NCBI GenBank assembly: GCA_905182995.1
Contig: CAJJDP010000079.1
Span: forward strand, 13,893 to 77,892
DNA: 64,000 bases
DNA from: Paramecium octaurelia
Taxonomy: Eukaryota > Ciliophora > Oligohymenophorea > Peniculida > Parameciidae
Direction: 5' to 3'
Under the pieces are notes generated by a model, which saw only the letters and a list, made by a program, of their open reading frames with translations, had not been told where the DNA came from and made no database searches. Made by a program: the position numbers and the translations under genes. Each line of letters starts with the position of its first letter. The stretch's first letter is position 1. Shown here one piece after another: positions 24,045-37,375 of the stretch.

Positions 24045-27000
24045 TCATGCATAATAGGGATGTGGATTTACAATTTCCTATAATTTTCTAACATTTTCTT
24101 CACTGATTTCATCTTTGAATACTCTCTACCAGTCTTGTCTACTCTTCCAAAATTCTGACACAAACTCTTACAAAATTCTTAATATAAATAACTTAATACC
24201 TTTTGTTTTTCAATTCTTAAAATATCTCAGATAATGCCTGATCTGTCCAATTGAAGTTTCTATCTTGTCGTGAAAGTAACATACTCATTAATATATAGAC
24301 TCTATTTTCCGATGCCGATCTGAATAATTCCTCTAATTCCTACTTGGTGTACAATTTCAGGTAATCAGCAAGTGAAGATACAGCCTGGAATTACAACTGT
24401 AGATTGCTGTCTTGGAACATATTGAGTAATTATTTTGGTATATCATTTAATAGGCTTCCTTCTAATTTGGCTTTGAAATACCAATCCCTCAAGAAGAAGT
24501 TGGCACGTTTTCTAATGTTCCAAGTATCATTTTTGGTCATTTATTCTGCGATATCAAGTAGTTCTGTGATTTCATCATAATCGCATTCGATGTACTTTCT
24601 TAGAATCTCCTAAGCATCAATATCTGTTTGATTGTTTTGGAAAATGATTTTCATGGCTTCAACAATGAATTTCCAAGAATAATTATCAAATTTACTAATT
24701 GCAATGAACTCTAAAATTCTAGCCGATAATTCCTGATGGAACTTGACTTTATCTCTCTATGAATTATTAGAAAGGAACTCATTAAAGGTTTTGAAAAACA
24801 TCTAAAGAACATTGTTGTACCAAATTTAGAAGTTTGCAGTAGTTGCAATTAGATGTTCATCCTGATAAGGAGCATCGATTGGAATAGGTATCAAAATGGT
24901 TTACAACAATGCAGTTGCAAGTGTGCAAGTGTATTCTTCAACATAAACACTAGATGGGTATGTGAAAATAATTTAGTTGAATTACTATAGAATTTGATCT
25001 TGCAATGTTATAACTCGTGGACCTTATGATTGAATGAGAATTTTCAATAATTATATGTATCTTAGACCCTTGAATCCTCCTTGAGGAATAAGATTCTAAC
25101 AACATTGCAACATCTGCTCGTAAACTGGAGAAATCCATTGCCAATCTTAATCTCTGCACATGTAGAAGAATGCCAAATGATAATCATAGAATATTTCTTA
25201 AGTGATGTTAGGAAGAATTCTAATAAATGAATCCTAAATGTAGGAACCAACATTTAATAATGATCTATGAAGGGCTGTTAGGTAGCAACTTACTAATCTT
25301 TGTTTTTCTCTCTAATCATACTATTCTATGTATTCATCTATGACTTCTTTGGTTGAATAAAATGCAGCAATTCCACAGACTTAAAACATCTTCTTAAATA
25401 ATCTAAAATAGAAATCTGACATGAAGAAGGATTAGGTTGCAGAAAATGGAGATTGTCTATTCCTATTCTTTCCATAAATATATGTGAAAAAGATTTAGAC
25501 ATATCTTGTTATTCCTTGTGCTGACATAAATTACACTTCCTATGATGGAGCATCTGTAATATCAAATTCTGATGTTGGAGCTACATCCTTATCTATCAAT
25601 ATCTTTTCCATAAACTCTCGCATATATTTTTTGTCAGTAAAGAGTTATCTTAAGTCTTTTATGAAAGGAGTGATATTGTCATTTATGATTGTTACTTTAG
25701 TGATATCATTTTTTGTAAACATATATTTCTCATGCATTTTAGATCTGTAAATTGGTTATTGTGCTTTGAGAATGTCATCCAATTCCAAAATAGATTAGTA
25801 TGATTTCTCTATAATTGCCAATTATTCCTAAGTTAAATATCGATATTGGACGAATTTAGTAAAAGGGAGATGTTACTCATATTGTGAGCTACTGACTTAT
25901 TGTTTCTTATAGATCATTTATTTGGCCAATCTTAGGAAGTAGAACAATCCTGCTCTTCCCAATTAATTCAAGGTGACATGGTCATTGATGCATAAATCCC
26001 GATAAGCAGTAATACAATTTTCAGGGACATATCTAATTATGTTTATGTTATTCAATAAGGATAAACTATGAATGATCTTGCATTTCCAGAAATACTGACT
26101 TTGCAAGGCTCTGATGCTATTATTGATCATTTCCAATCTATCATTATAATCATTAGATATAACCACTGTGCTTTCATCATATTGAATGGCCAAATGATGA
26201 ACACATGATTCCATAATTAAATATTTGCATTTCTGATTATCAACATATTCCATTACACTAATAAATTAGTTCAATTATTTTTGAATCGACATACTCATTT
26301 CGATATCTGAAGAAATATGCTAGACAGCTGAATTAAAGCCTTGCAATAAGTCAATTAACTATTTGTATTCCTTACTCCTTTCGCTTAACTAATTGATTTT
26401 ACTTAATCTGCTGTCTTTATTATTGTAGTCTAAGATCCCGAGCAAGTATTCGAAGAAGTTATTCCTAACTCCAGTAGTTAAAGTGTAAGTAGCTCGTTCG
26501 GAATAAGGCAACAAATACTATGGACTGCTAAATTCTGAATGGCCTAACAAGTAAAGAACAATGATATAATTGTAGATTTGATTGTATTCAATTGGAATAC
26601 CTTGTAAATGTAACATGAAAACATGTCTTTGATAGAGATATGTGTTGATATCAATCACACACTGAATTCGACTTTCAAAGTAGAGTTTACATTAAGAAGC
26701 TTACATCAATTATCTACACCCTTCCATAAACTCTCTGCCTAATTGCAATTCTTAATTCAAGGTTTATGAACTTATACATTCTGAAGCTATTGTAACCAAA
26801 AGGTCATTAATGTCCTTATCATGGGCGACTCCAGTATTTATAGCATAACAAATGGAATTGATTGCAAATGTACCCAATCTCTGTCTTAAGTCCCAGTATT
26901 CGGGTGGACAAACTCTCTTTAAATAATCTTATTGTATCTTTTCCAATTTTTAATGCCCTTTGCTACCTTCTATGAGGTCTTATGGTTAAAATGGTGTGAA

Positions 27001-29730
27001 TAGTGATGACCCAGTAAAACATCCGAAAACAAGGAACCACACACGATAACAAATTTACTTCAGATTTGGATCCATGGGAGGGTTTCTGAAAATCATTAAG
27101 TCGATTAGTTTCGGGAAGTCTCTTGGCATTTCATAATATTCATATTCCTTCATATAGGTCCTTTCAAATTCTTCAATTACTCCAAACATGAACATCCTGT
27201 TCCAATCAAATATATATTCCCAATCTTATCGAGTAGGTAAAATCCATTCAACTTCAAGATCCTAAGGTTGATAAAGACTTTTTTTATCAAAATCTTTTTT
27301 AAAAAATTGAGAACTTTTATTTTACCAGGATAAATTATTGGATTTGATGATTTGATTTGTTATTATTACTGAATGTATTATATCACTTACTTTAGTAAAG
27401 ACCTCATCTTCTTCGTCCATTAAGTAGTTAATCACAATTGCTTGTATCTTCATATCATGCTTTTAAGTAGCTTTGCCAGCATAAGTGAGTGATTTCTCGA
27501 GAAGTGTCAACCATAAGAGTTTTGATTATTTGTTACCTGAAGTAGGTTCAAATTGCTGAATATAATCTGAATACTTTGATAATTAGACAATAAAACTCAG
27601 GTAATGTTTTTTAAGAGGAGACTATCTCTATTTGAGTAACTTTTCCATACAAATATCAATGATATATTCCAACAATGAGGAATCTCTATATAGAATGCAA
27701 TCTATCAAATCCCCCATTGCACTCAGATCTTGCATTTCAAGATTTTCTAGATGTTCTTTTAACCTATCAACAATACTGTCTAACATCCTTTGTGATGAAT
27801 TTGCTATGTATGGCCAGAATATATTAATGAGATTTGGCAATACAAATCCATAATCAACGTCTTTGTACTTAATCAAGTTGAAGTTTTTAATAACTAAATT
27901 GAATACTTCTGAGACGAATTCACTTAAATATCGACACAGTTCATTGTGTTCCCCATATAGTTCCATATATTCCTCTGGAGTATAGATGGGAACATTCATA
28001 AATATCTTACAGTAAAATTCTAATGAATCTATATTTTCGCTGACTCCTTAGACTTCAAACAATTTGTATGTCAAATCCATGAATTCCTGTAGATGATGAA
28101 TGGAATAAGGACTAAAAATTATAGTTTCTATTATAAATACCATTTTCCTTATAAAATTGGAATAGCCATAAATATCAGTATACTCTTAATTGTGATGAAT
28201 TAGAGAGCTGTTACATCATTGATAGCTTCTTTCATTTTATTGAGAAAGAAATCTATTAATTTTGGTTCAAAGCATGATAGATATAGCACAGTTTTTGCAG
28301 TTGAATATCCCTGATCTTCCATATAAATGACTTTGTCTAATACATCCATAACAATTTCAATAAAATCTTGTTTTGCTTGTTCATCCAATAAGAATGGCAG
28401 TAACTTATCAATATTGATTTTGGTAGCATGACTTTTAATTGAATTTCTTTTGTTTGGATAATTAATCTAAAAGCTCGAGTAACCTTGATCTGGATTAATC
28501 AATAGCAATTCAAGAATATATTTATCGCTTTCAATAAAGTCTTGAATATGCACATCGTTGAATTGATCAATCAATTCTTGCATCAAAGATTCAGAAACAT
28601 TCTCATCGTAGTTTTTATTTTATTACATTTCATAAATTCTTAATAATAATTAATCTCTCCTGTATTTTTGAATGAAATTGCCAACCATTAATTTCAACAA
28701 TTTGAATATTTAATCATCCATTGTTTATTAAGAATATACTGAAGTAATTGAATCTACCAAAGAAAACAATCTTTTCATATTTAACATGTATTCTTGATAT
28801 CCTTCTCTTTTTGAATTTCCAATCAATTCAACTAATAACTATGGCATTATTTTGAATAAACTTGGTACTCCCAAAGTGTCATCTGGTAATAACATGGCAA
28901 CCAATTTTTCATCTTAATATTCATAATATTGTTACTTTTATCATCTTAACCCAAATCATTACGCCAATAACCATGAAAAAATCTCATCATTTACGGCATC
29001 AGATTCATTTATTAAGGATAGACTCTTAGATAATTCAAGATAAATTTTAATCTACAATTGTCTTTTTCTCCAAAAATTAATAAGGGATCCATCAAATATT
29101 TGATCAAATCTTTATAGGCATCTTAGGGAATATCAGTTCTAAACGGGACAAACAACATCAAGTAAGCCCAGGCTACTTGCTTGTCTTAGTAACCTAGATA
29201 TTCACGAAATTTTAAGAATGCAAATTAAACAACATCAGCATCAAAGTAATATTTCACTGTTTTCAGGAATTAGCAAAATTGCATAAATAATTGAGTACTG
29301 AATGTTTAACTTGTGATTGTCTTATCTTTGTTTGTCATAAACTTATCCTGCAAATATTAATGCCAATATCTCCAATCAACTTTTAAACTCAAGTATTTTT
29401 GCTTATTTTAAATAATGGTGCAAACAAGGCTAAATCCATTCTGAAGTCCTACAGAAGATTTCAATCCTCCCAACTTCGAAAGAATCAACTCTGCGAGCTC
29501 CTGTCTTTCTTCGTTTAAAAAGGAATAAATTTATTTGAACCTTTAAAGCAAATTCATAATCGGAAACCAATGCTTTGAAGAACTAACATTTATATTTCAA
29601 ATTACCTCATTTCAAAATCCTTTAACAAGCGAATGATCTCATTATAAATTAGGCCTCTCTCGGCATCAAAAGTATTTAGCTTCACCTCTTTTGGCAAATG
29701 TTCATAATTAAATCTATAGGCGCTTATCAT
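24045..29730 (-). CDS. PSME4: Proteasome activator PA200/Blm10
   Basis: This 5.7-kb minus-strand gene encodes about 1800 residues, the size of PA200/Blm10, and at least six introns of 23-32 nt are visible. It is an all-helical HEAT-like solenoid throughout. Near the N-terminus LSLKVDWRYWHQYL corresponds to the family's conserved LTLDWRPLY element. The protein ends in ...NPHPYYA, and a C-terminal Tyr-Tyr-Ala is the conserved tail with which Blm10/PA200 inserts between alpha subunits to open the 20S core. Size, solenoid character, DWR element and YYA tail together make the call strong, although most of the middle is too diverged to align by eye. Not every intron boundary was placed. Confidence 0.88.
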
Positions 29731-29798
29731 TAATAAAAAATTATTTATCTTATCTCAATGGAAATACAAAAACATAAATTACACAATAATCATCACAA

Positions 29799-32180
29799 TC
29801 ATTTCTCCTCATCTGAAAGTGCATATGTATCATCACTCTAAACCTGCTCCTCTTCCTCCTTTAACTGACCTTCTTGCTCATTCTTTTATTAATGGATTGA
29901 CAAATAATTAAAGTCTCTCCTTATTTTTTGTCTTAACTCTTAAATTGTATTGGCGATTTCTTCATATTCATTTGATCCATCTTCTAGAATGTCCTTTAAT
30001 TATTCCTCGTAAAAAGACCTAAAATTAATAAATTAAATCTCTAACTTAGATTCGCTTTTAATCATATCAGGAAGATTAATTTAAATCACTGGTATCTCAG
30101 ACTAAGCCAAGAGATCATCTTAAAATTTAATCATTGTATTTGGAACCATTTCACCGACTGCAGAAATTTGGTAATTGCTTTACTAATAGGATATTATAAT
30201 GAATATACTCCATTCAATAAAATCAATGCTTTGTTCCCTGTCCTCCTATTTGTATAAACAAAATCTAACAATAAATCCTCATAATAAACATCCTTCTCTA
30301 AATCCTTCTCATACTTCTAAGCAAAATATTATTTTTCTTTAAATGACAATTTAGTGTGCAACTTTATTGGATTTCCATATTTTTCAAGTCTTCTTTGAAT
30401 ATTTTTGTTATCCAAAATCTATTGCATGTCTATTTTATTTGGAAATATGGTTTTTCCAGCAAGAGAAATATATTAGTTAATTTAAGAAATCATTTTTTAA
30501 TTCACTCTATCAATCTTTATGGCTGTTTACAATCTTGTCAATTCATTCACCTTAAATATTAAATAATTAATGTCTTCAAAACATTTGCTATTTTATATGA
30601 TGCTCGTCCAAATCAATTTGATCAAACTACTCAATAAAATTGTGTAATAAGGGTAATATCCTGCAATCTGGTTCCCTTCTGATCGCTAATCCTTCTCAAA
30701 GAAACCTGTTATTGAATGGGATTGTAGAAGCTGTACTTTATATTTTAAAATTTGAGTAACATCAAGTATAGCACCTCCCAATTGTGTTGCCTTGTAGTAT
30801 AAATCAATCTTATTATCAATCTAAATGTTCTGATTTATTTCAGGTTTCTAAAAGAGCGAAACTATAATGGCATTTAATTTAGGTGGGTCTGCGAAGTTGT
30901 TATTTGCTATTGCAAGCAACTGACTTAGCTGGACAAAATCAAATATCTTCAAGTCCTCTGTTATATGATTAAATATTTCTGAGAACACCATGGCATCCTA
31001 TACAATAATAGGTTTTGCATAATTTCTTCGTGCTTTCATATAGAGCATGTTTTATTTAAAATGCAACAATATGAAAATAATCCCATTTATGATTGCATAG
31101 TCAGTATTGATTCTATTTTTCAATCGTATGATATTCCACAACAGGTAACAATACGATTAATTATCCCCGATTTCAATTACTAACATTGCTTGCAATATTT
31201 TAATATTTTCCAACAAACTCAAAGTACTAATTCTTTCCTTGACATTGTCCACTAATTCTTTAAGGAATGTAGGTAAAATTGGCAATTTTTATTATTAATA
31301 GTAAATAAAAACGAAATCTGCAAATTCTTAATTATTTAAATCATAAAAGTTTATCTATTGCATTTTCTATAACAGAAGCTATTCTAATATCTTTTGCAAG
31401 GATTATCCTTATTAAAATTTACCATCAAATAATTCCATAAATTGAGGTTCTTGATCCTTCTCAAACTTCGATTCAGCTAATTAATATAAACAATCTAATA
31501 CTTATGTCCTTAATGATTAATGACAGATATTAAATAGTTTGGATTGGATATTCATTTTCTTCCCATAATCTCTATAATGCATAATAATCCAATGAATAGA
31601 GTTAGGTTTAGAAAGATTTCTTGATTTACTTTCTAACATGCAGCCATTCTATTACTTCACAATTAGAGACAAAGTCTTCAATTATTTGATTAAAAACTGA
31701 ATTCTCTAAGATTTGAGAAGGAGTCAAGAAAACTATATTTGGCATCTCATACTCCTTATTATATTAGGCCTTGTACTGACCAGCTAATTTTTTGTAGTAA
31801 TTCAATTTGTTTTATTAAATTTAATCCTGAAACTTTAAACAATATGACAATTGATTGAACCATTCCAAGTATTATTCTCTAGATTTTAAGGGTTTAGCTT
31901 CATAAAATTCTAATAACTCTTGTGCTGTCTAAAATCTTCTAAAATTAATCTCTTCATCCAACTTTTCAATTACGTTCTCCAATTTATTTTCTTCCTCCTT
32001 CTCAAGCTTCTATTGCAAATTATTCTTTTAATTAAAATATAATGATTCCACTATTTGTTATGCTTCCCTCCTTTAACTAACAATAGGATCATCAATATAA
32101 TAGCGATTCTTTCTCATCTAATTCAAAAGGTTTTGAGATTTTTAAATGGCTCTGGAGAAATTGAATATTAGCTTTAACAT
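29799..32180 (-). CDS. Probable mitochondrial RAP-like helical-repeat protein
   Basis: 775 residues after two introns of 28 and 26 nt, an exact multiple of three. The N-terminus (MLKLIFNFSRAIQKSQN) is basic, hydroxylated and acid-free, like a mitochondrial presequence. The middle is a long array of helices with FASTK/OPR-like spacing. Near the C-terminus LLLDFVYTNRRTGNKALILLNG, a TMIKFQDDLL helix and IPVIQINLPDM echo the RAP fold (a beta-rich, endonuclease-like module of organellar RNA-binding proteins). The protein ends in an acidic tail. Such proteins process or stabilise mitochondrial RNA. The RAP call is tentative, while the coding call is firm. It begins 68 bp downstream of the PA200 start-side boundary, with its stop facing that gene's start. 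Confidence 0.6.
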
Positions 32181-32487
32181 AACTAATTATACACAATTAA
32201 ATTAATTAATTTTATTATTAATCTTCCCTTCTTAATAAAGACTTCTGCTCAATATCATCTATAAAATAAAGTCATTTAATTGATGAATTTCCATTATGGA
32301 GCAACTTTCTTTAGTAATTGAATCACCTCATACTAATAACCTTTAATATATATTGTTATGACATTATGCTTTTTATAAATAGTATAACAGGCATACTTAA
32401 ATATGATTAGAAATTAAGAATTATAATTGATAATCTTTAAATTTAGGCAAATTTTTATGTAAAAATTCAAAAACAATAAATTTTATA
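32181..32487. promoter_or_regulatory. Divergent intergenic promoter region
   Basis: This 307-bp AT-rich stretch lies between two genes that start away from each other, so it should hold both promoters. I see no specific motif that can be named. Confidence 0.4.
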
Positions 32488-33996
32488 ATGAGTTTAGAGA
32501 TTCTCGATTATCTCAAGTAAGAGAATTAATAGTTGTAAGAGCAGGTTCGTGAACTCTAAGGATTACTCTAATTGAATAAGTAAGCTTTAAAGGTTTTGAT
32601 GCCAACAACAAATGATGAATAACATAAGGGACTATTGACAGTAATGAAGAATTTGTAGGAAGAGAATGAAACTCTACAAATAACAATAGAGAAATTAGTT
32701 AAAGAGCGGAATGAAGCTTAAAGTGATTAATTGATCAATCAACAAATTACAGAATAAGTCTAAAGATAAGAGAAAGAATTAATCGCATCATTATAATAAA
32801 AAATGCAAGGCATGCAAGAAAATCTGAGGTTTGCTGAAAACAAATTGGCAAAAATGGAAGAGTTGAAACCAGAATATGATGAAGTTGCTGGTGTGGTAAT
32901 AAAGTTTAAAGAAGTTTGCAATCCTGATCTTATTTGTCTTAAAATGCATAATGAAATTCAAATGTTAAATGAACAATTATTAATTGAGTAAAAACAAAAA
33001 TAAAAATTAATCAAAGAGAAATCAAACATATAAGGACTAAATTTAGTAAATTATTATATGTATTTATAAGAGATTAATGAATGAACTATTGCAACAAAGA
33101 AGTGTAGCTCATGCTGGTAATAAACTAATCTTCATGAATTAGGATCCAGATCAATTAGTTGAATTTTAGACTAGAGCCCTTAAATTAATTAACAATTCCT
33201 CTTCTTCTTAATCACATTCCTCTCAAGAATCAGAGCCACCTTTAGATTCAAGTAATTCGCTTAAGAGATAACAATAATGTTAAATGAATCCAAAAAAAGG
33301 AACAGTCATTCCTAAGCTTAACTTAACAATACCTAAATAAATACAAGAGATTAATGCTAAAAGACTCATCACATAGAGTCAAAAACCACTAAATGATATT
33401 TAAAGCATGGAAAAAATCTAAAAACTCGAAAATGCTTTGGATGAGCTTAGAAAAAACCATTAAAGAGAAATGATATTAAACAAAACACTATAAGCCCATA
33501 ATGATGAATTATAGAGGTGCTGCGATGAGATGGAAGTAATTTTAAATAATAAAATAAGCATAGAATAAAACTACTCACAAATTCAAATCTTCGTTATTAG
33601 GAGAGAGCTAAGAAGATGAGTGTAAATTACAAATTTTTACATCAGTTTTATTTAAATAATAAAGATTTAATGCCAACCACGTCATTAAGTAGTAATCAAT
33701 ATAGATAAACATCTACACATTAAATTGAAGAAGAATAATCTTAATCTAAATAATTTGATATTGATGAAATGGAAAGTCCGATTTAAAAGTAGAATAACGA
33801 CACTTTGATATAATAATAATAAACATCCAATGTTTATTATTATATGCCAAATAGTAAAGAATAATCGATTAAATATTTATTGTAAACAGCATAGCAGATA
33901 TATTCAACAATTTATGAAAGAGTAGATCGAGTGATACAAGAAGAACCAGAATGCAAACATAGATTTCGATCATTTAGCGAGATCATATTAAATTGA
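32488..33996 (+). CDS. Coiled-coil protein
   Basis: 486 residues after two introns of 25 and 23 nt. Residues 1-190 are a strong coiled coil rich in Gln, Glu and Leu. A second coiled coil lies at about 290-350 (MEKIQKLENALDELRKN). Between and after them are Ser- and Gln-rich linkers, including a serine run near residue 230. The last 60 residues (STIYERVDRVIQEEP ... FRSFSEIILN) look folded, but I cannot assign them. A short intron at the MSVNYKF segment prevents a false reading as two genes whose stop and start overlap. Family unknown. Confidence 0.8.
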
Positions 33997-34035
33997 TCAT
34001 TACTGAGTAAAATTATTTATTATTATGTATCTATT

Positions 34036-35170
34036 TCATTATCTTTAAATTCCGCTTCCATGTAGAGCACTAATGCATTCAGCTACAGTATCTAAATTGC
34101 TGTGATATTCAGAAATTAGAATGTTATGGCTATTAGTTGCTAATCCTTTCTCTTAAATTGATTATCTCAAACTTTCTTTTGCAGAATCCAAATTTGCTTA
34201 GGCTTCATTAGCTAATTATCTTCTTGAATCAATTTCACCTTAATATAGAGCAAATTCTTACTATCCTTTCCTTAGATATCCTATTACAATTATGGTATAA
34301 CTTCTTTGACTAAAGAATCAATTTTAGCATTCAATAATTCAAACAAATCTTAAGCTTATTGTTAGGCTGCTGTGAATCCTGCTTGTAATGTCTGAATATT
34401 TTAGTTAAATTAATCTCTAATGTTTTGTAATAAATTGATGACTCTAAAAATGTGAGTGAGAATGAATACTTTTATAAGTTTTATGCACTCTTGTAATCTT
34501 CAGTATTTAATTGAAGTAATAAAGTATGCAATTCTGGTGTTCCTGAGACTAAAGAGGATAATTATTTAGCATCTTCCTCAACAAATGATGAATCTATCAT
34601 TAATAGATGATTTACATTTTGCTTTGTCTAATACTTTCAATGCTTCATCGATCACGACAATAGCAGCACTCAACTAGCTGGTTCTTGTTTTGAAATCAGC
34701 TGAATCTTATCTTTATTAATTCTCAATGTTGGCTTTTTGTTGTTTAGTGGCTCCTAATTCGTTTCTAGTCTTTTCTAGGTCTTCTTCTAGAGAGATTCTT
34801 GACTTTAAGATCTCTCTAATTTGAATATTGTATTCAGCCAATTCGCTTTCGTATTGAGCAATAAGAGCTTTATAATTTGTTTCTTCTGTTTCTACTTATT
34901 AGACAAATGCTCCATATGATGAATTTTCATCGGCTATGGTTTGCTGAAATTAATCAATATATTTACTTCAATAAGTGAAGCCCAAGCTTCCAACGCATCA
35001 AATAAGGGATTGAAATTAGGTGAACCCAATTCCACCATAGCAAGAACTGCTCTGCCCATACTTGTGGCCTTCAAATTGTTTGTTAGAGCTTCTTACAGAA
35101 TTGTTGCTTATTCATTAACTTATACTCCAAGTGCCACTCCTAAGAGAACAATCAAGACAAATGTTTTCAT
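34036..35170 (-). CDS. Trichocyst matrix protein (TMP) family
   Basis: 346 residues after four introns of 22-26 nt. It opens with a clear signal peptide (MKTFVLIVLLGVALG, cleavage near residue 17). The remainder is an all-helical secreted coiled coil, without cysteine-rich or membrane segments. Features recall Paramecium trichocyst matrix precursors: a conserved SMGRAVLAMVELG helix early on, a Glu/Gln/Asn-rich four-helix core, and TRTSQLSAAIVVIDEA in the middle. TMPs are made as proproteins, cleaved, and crystallise in the trichocyst, the extrusive secretory organelle of Paramecium. This is the gene that most directly ties the window to that genus. It lies 53 bp from VPS26 on the same strand. 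Confidence 0.82.
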
Positions 35171-35223
35171 TATTATTAATAATATAATCCGTTTTTATAT
35201 TCATAAAATACATTATTTAGTTA

Positions 35224-36218
35224 TCATTTCTTTCTATAAACTGTAAACTCCTGTTATTTAAAATATCTTCTATCATCATCATCTATTAATATCAAATTGA
35301 AAAAATATTTCACACTAAACTTGCCACTCACATTTTTAAAACTGGGTGACAGATTAATACCACTCAATAAAATACGTATTGGTACAACTTCTCCTATTCC
35401 AGGGCATCCATCCATCATTTCGTACTTCGCCAGGGTTTAATTGTGAGTTTATTGAGTTGCACCTTAACCAATCTATTCTTAACGAACCACAGCTAATTCC
35501 ATTTACTTTATATTTATTTTGACTATATAGAACTTCACCCTTCCTTTTACAACATCTTAAATGTGATACCTCGATTTACAGTATACACAAATTAAGTGCA
35601 AATAATCGTCCACTCCTAAAACTAGCTTTAAAGGAGATTAAGGTTGGTTTACTTCATCTCTATTTACAATTTAGACTGCAAATTCTATTTCTTTTTTTAC
35701 TTATCCATAATTTCTATTCAATGTAGCACGCAAATAATAACTAAATACAATTATAACCTAACTTACCTCAATTTAACCAATTTGCCATAATAGCTTTCGT
35801 ATTGCTTCTCAAATTTGTTAAATGAGAATTTGTAGGTTTTATCCTCCGTTAATATACCTTAAGCATCCAGTTCTCTTATTAATGATATAAATTCTGATGA
35901 TTATTTTTTTTAATCATTAAGGGTTTCTACATAATTTCATCAAGATTACCTATTCTCCCAATCAATTCAATTCGGATACCCAAATGATCAATCATTTTAT
36001 TCTTATCCATCCTCAAATCCACCACACCTGAGATATCATCATTATCCTCAGTAGTTATATGTAAGTTTTACTTAATATACAGGCAATACAATTAAGCCTT
36101 ATTATTAATCATTAAATATTGCTGCTTTCCTAGTTTCCAATCCATCTAAATATATATGAAGTATTGGAGCTACTTGAAAGTAATTTAGTAATGCAGCCTC
36201 TTTATATAAGATAGTCAT
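35224..36218 (-). CDS. VPS26: Retromer subunit VPS26
   Basis: 306 residues after three introns of 25, 23 and 26 nt, matching the usual size of about 300-330. Family hallmarks appear in order: DHLGIRIELIGRIE (from the first arrestin-like half), FEKQYESYYGKLVKLRSYYLRA, then in the second half HIQDVVKGRVKFYIVKINIKQMEL, PIRILLSG, SVKYFFNLILIDDDDRRYFKQQEFTVYRKK. The last corresponds to the conserved RRYFKQQEITLWRK end. VPS26 is the arrestin-fold core of retromer, which recycles cargo receptors from endosomes to the Golgi. In ciliates retromer and sortilins also serve dense-core granule biogenesis. Adjacency to the trichocyst matrix gene is notable but probably coincidental. Confidence 0.95.
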
Positions 36219-36273
36219 ACCATATATTGTATAATTAATTATAAATTTTATATTTTATGAGTAATTAAAGGAT

Positions 36274-37356
36274 TCATAAATAAGATAATACCTTCAAAAT
36301 CTCTAAATGTCTTAATTTCAATGCCAGTTATCTCGGAGTTTGTCCCCATAAATCTTTTAATGATTCATCTGCCTAATATCTTAATAGTAATTCAACAATC
36401 TCCTTCAAATTTCTTTTGCATGCTAAATGCAATGGAGTTTCTTAAATCTATAAATTTATGTTAAGCAATACCCTGTTTCTAATATTTATTAAACTTTTGT
36501 TCTCCATTAGTAACTTATTAACTGTAAAACTATCATTATTTATAATGGCATCAAAAAGTTGATTTTCTTAAACATTTGGCCTTTTTATAAGCTATTAAAT
36601 TAAATTGTGTAGTTTACTTTGATATTTAATTTGTGCAATTATGAACTTATCTACTTGATTTTATCAGGATCACCATAGTATTAGTCAAATACTGACTCTG
36701 ATGTAAATTTTGGTTGAGGAGTTGGGTCATTTCTAAGCAACACTTTGTATTTGTTTTAATTTTCAATTGTTGAGTACTTATACATAGGTAGATTCATGTC
36801 CTCTTGCCTTCTGTCTAAGTAAAAAAATAAGATTACACTCCAGTTGGGGTGAGCAACTCTTCTGAATAATATTTACTATATAACTTGCATCTCTCCTCAA
36901 ACTCTCTGACTCCTTTGCTAGTCATTTTCTAGATGTCCTCTAAATCTTTCTTTAAGAGATTTTTTGATTTAGTCAGTAGCTCTTATTTTCTTTTTGTTTG
37001 TTATTCTTTCACTTCTTTTTGATATCTTTCTAATTTTATTTAAAAATAGCTCTTTTTTTTCTTTTTGATTTATTCTTTGTTATCCGCACTCTTCGGCTTT
37101 TTCCCACCTTCCTCTATGATTGTTTGGGTGTTCATCTTCTAAGATCTCTGAGTCAAGGGAACTTAACGAAGCGAAGTAACATGGAATGAAGCTGGATGAT
37201 TATTTCTTTCATTCTTGAGGTAAGTAAAAATTTGATAGTCATCCATCAATTCTATCAGATTCACAACAGAGAAATACTTTTCTATTCGGGTGATACGCGT
37301 TCAGAAACAGCCTTCTTTCGTTTGAAAACAGGATCTCTCTTAACAACAAAAAGCAT
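36274..37356 (-). CDS. Ankyrin-repeat protein with basic coiled-coil N-terminus
   Basis: 326 residues after four introns of 26, 26, 26 and 24 nt. The first half is highly basic, with runs such as KKKKKS and a Lys/Gln coiled coil (residues about 80-150). The last 110 residues hold two to three ankyrin repeats: NQLFDAIINND..., then ETPLHLACKRNLKEIVELLLR and WGQTPRQLALKL. The TPLHLA and EIVELLL signatures are textbook ankyrin. Ankyrin repeats bind other proteins; the partner is unknown. The gene starts 20 bp beyond the stop of APC10 on the same strand, so the two are extremely close. Confidence 0.82.
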
Positions 37357-37375
37357 AATTATATAATTATAAACA

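Noticed and set aside
33616-33996. A separate gene starting MSVNYKF with a stop/start overlap
   Set aside because: A 23-nt intron (GTAATTTT...AATAAG) joins it in frame with the preceding coiled-coil gene, giving an exact multiple of three.
34941-35246. A 101-residue plus frame
   Set aside because: It is antisense to the trichocyst matrix gene, whose signal peptide and splice pattern are convincing.
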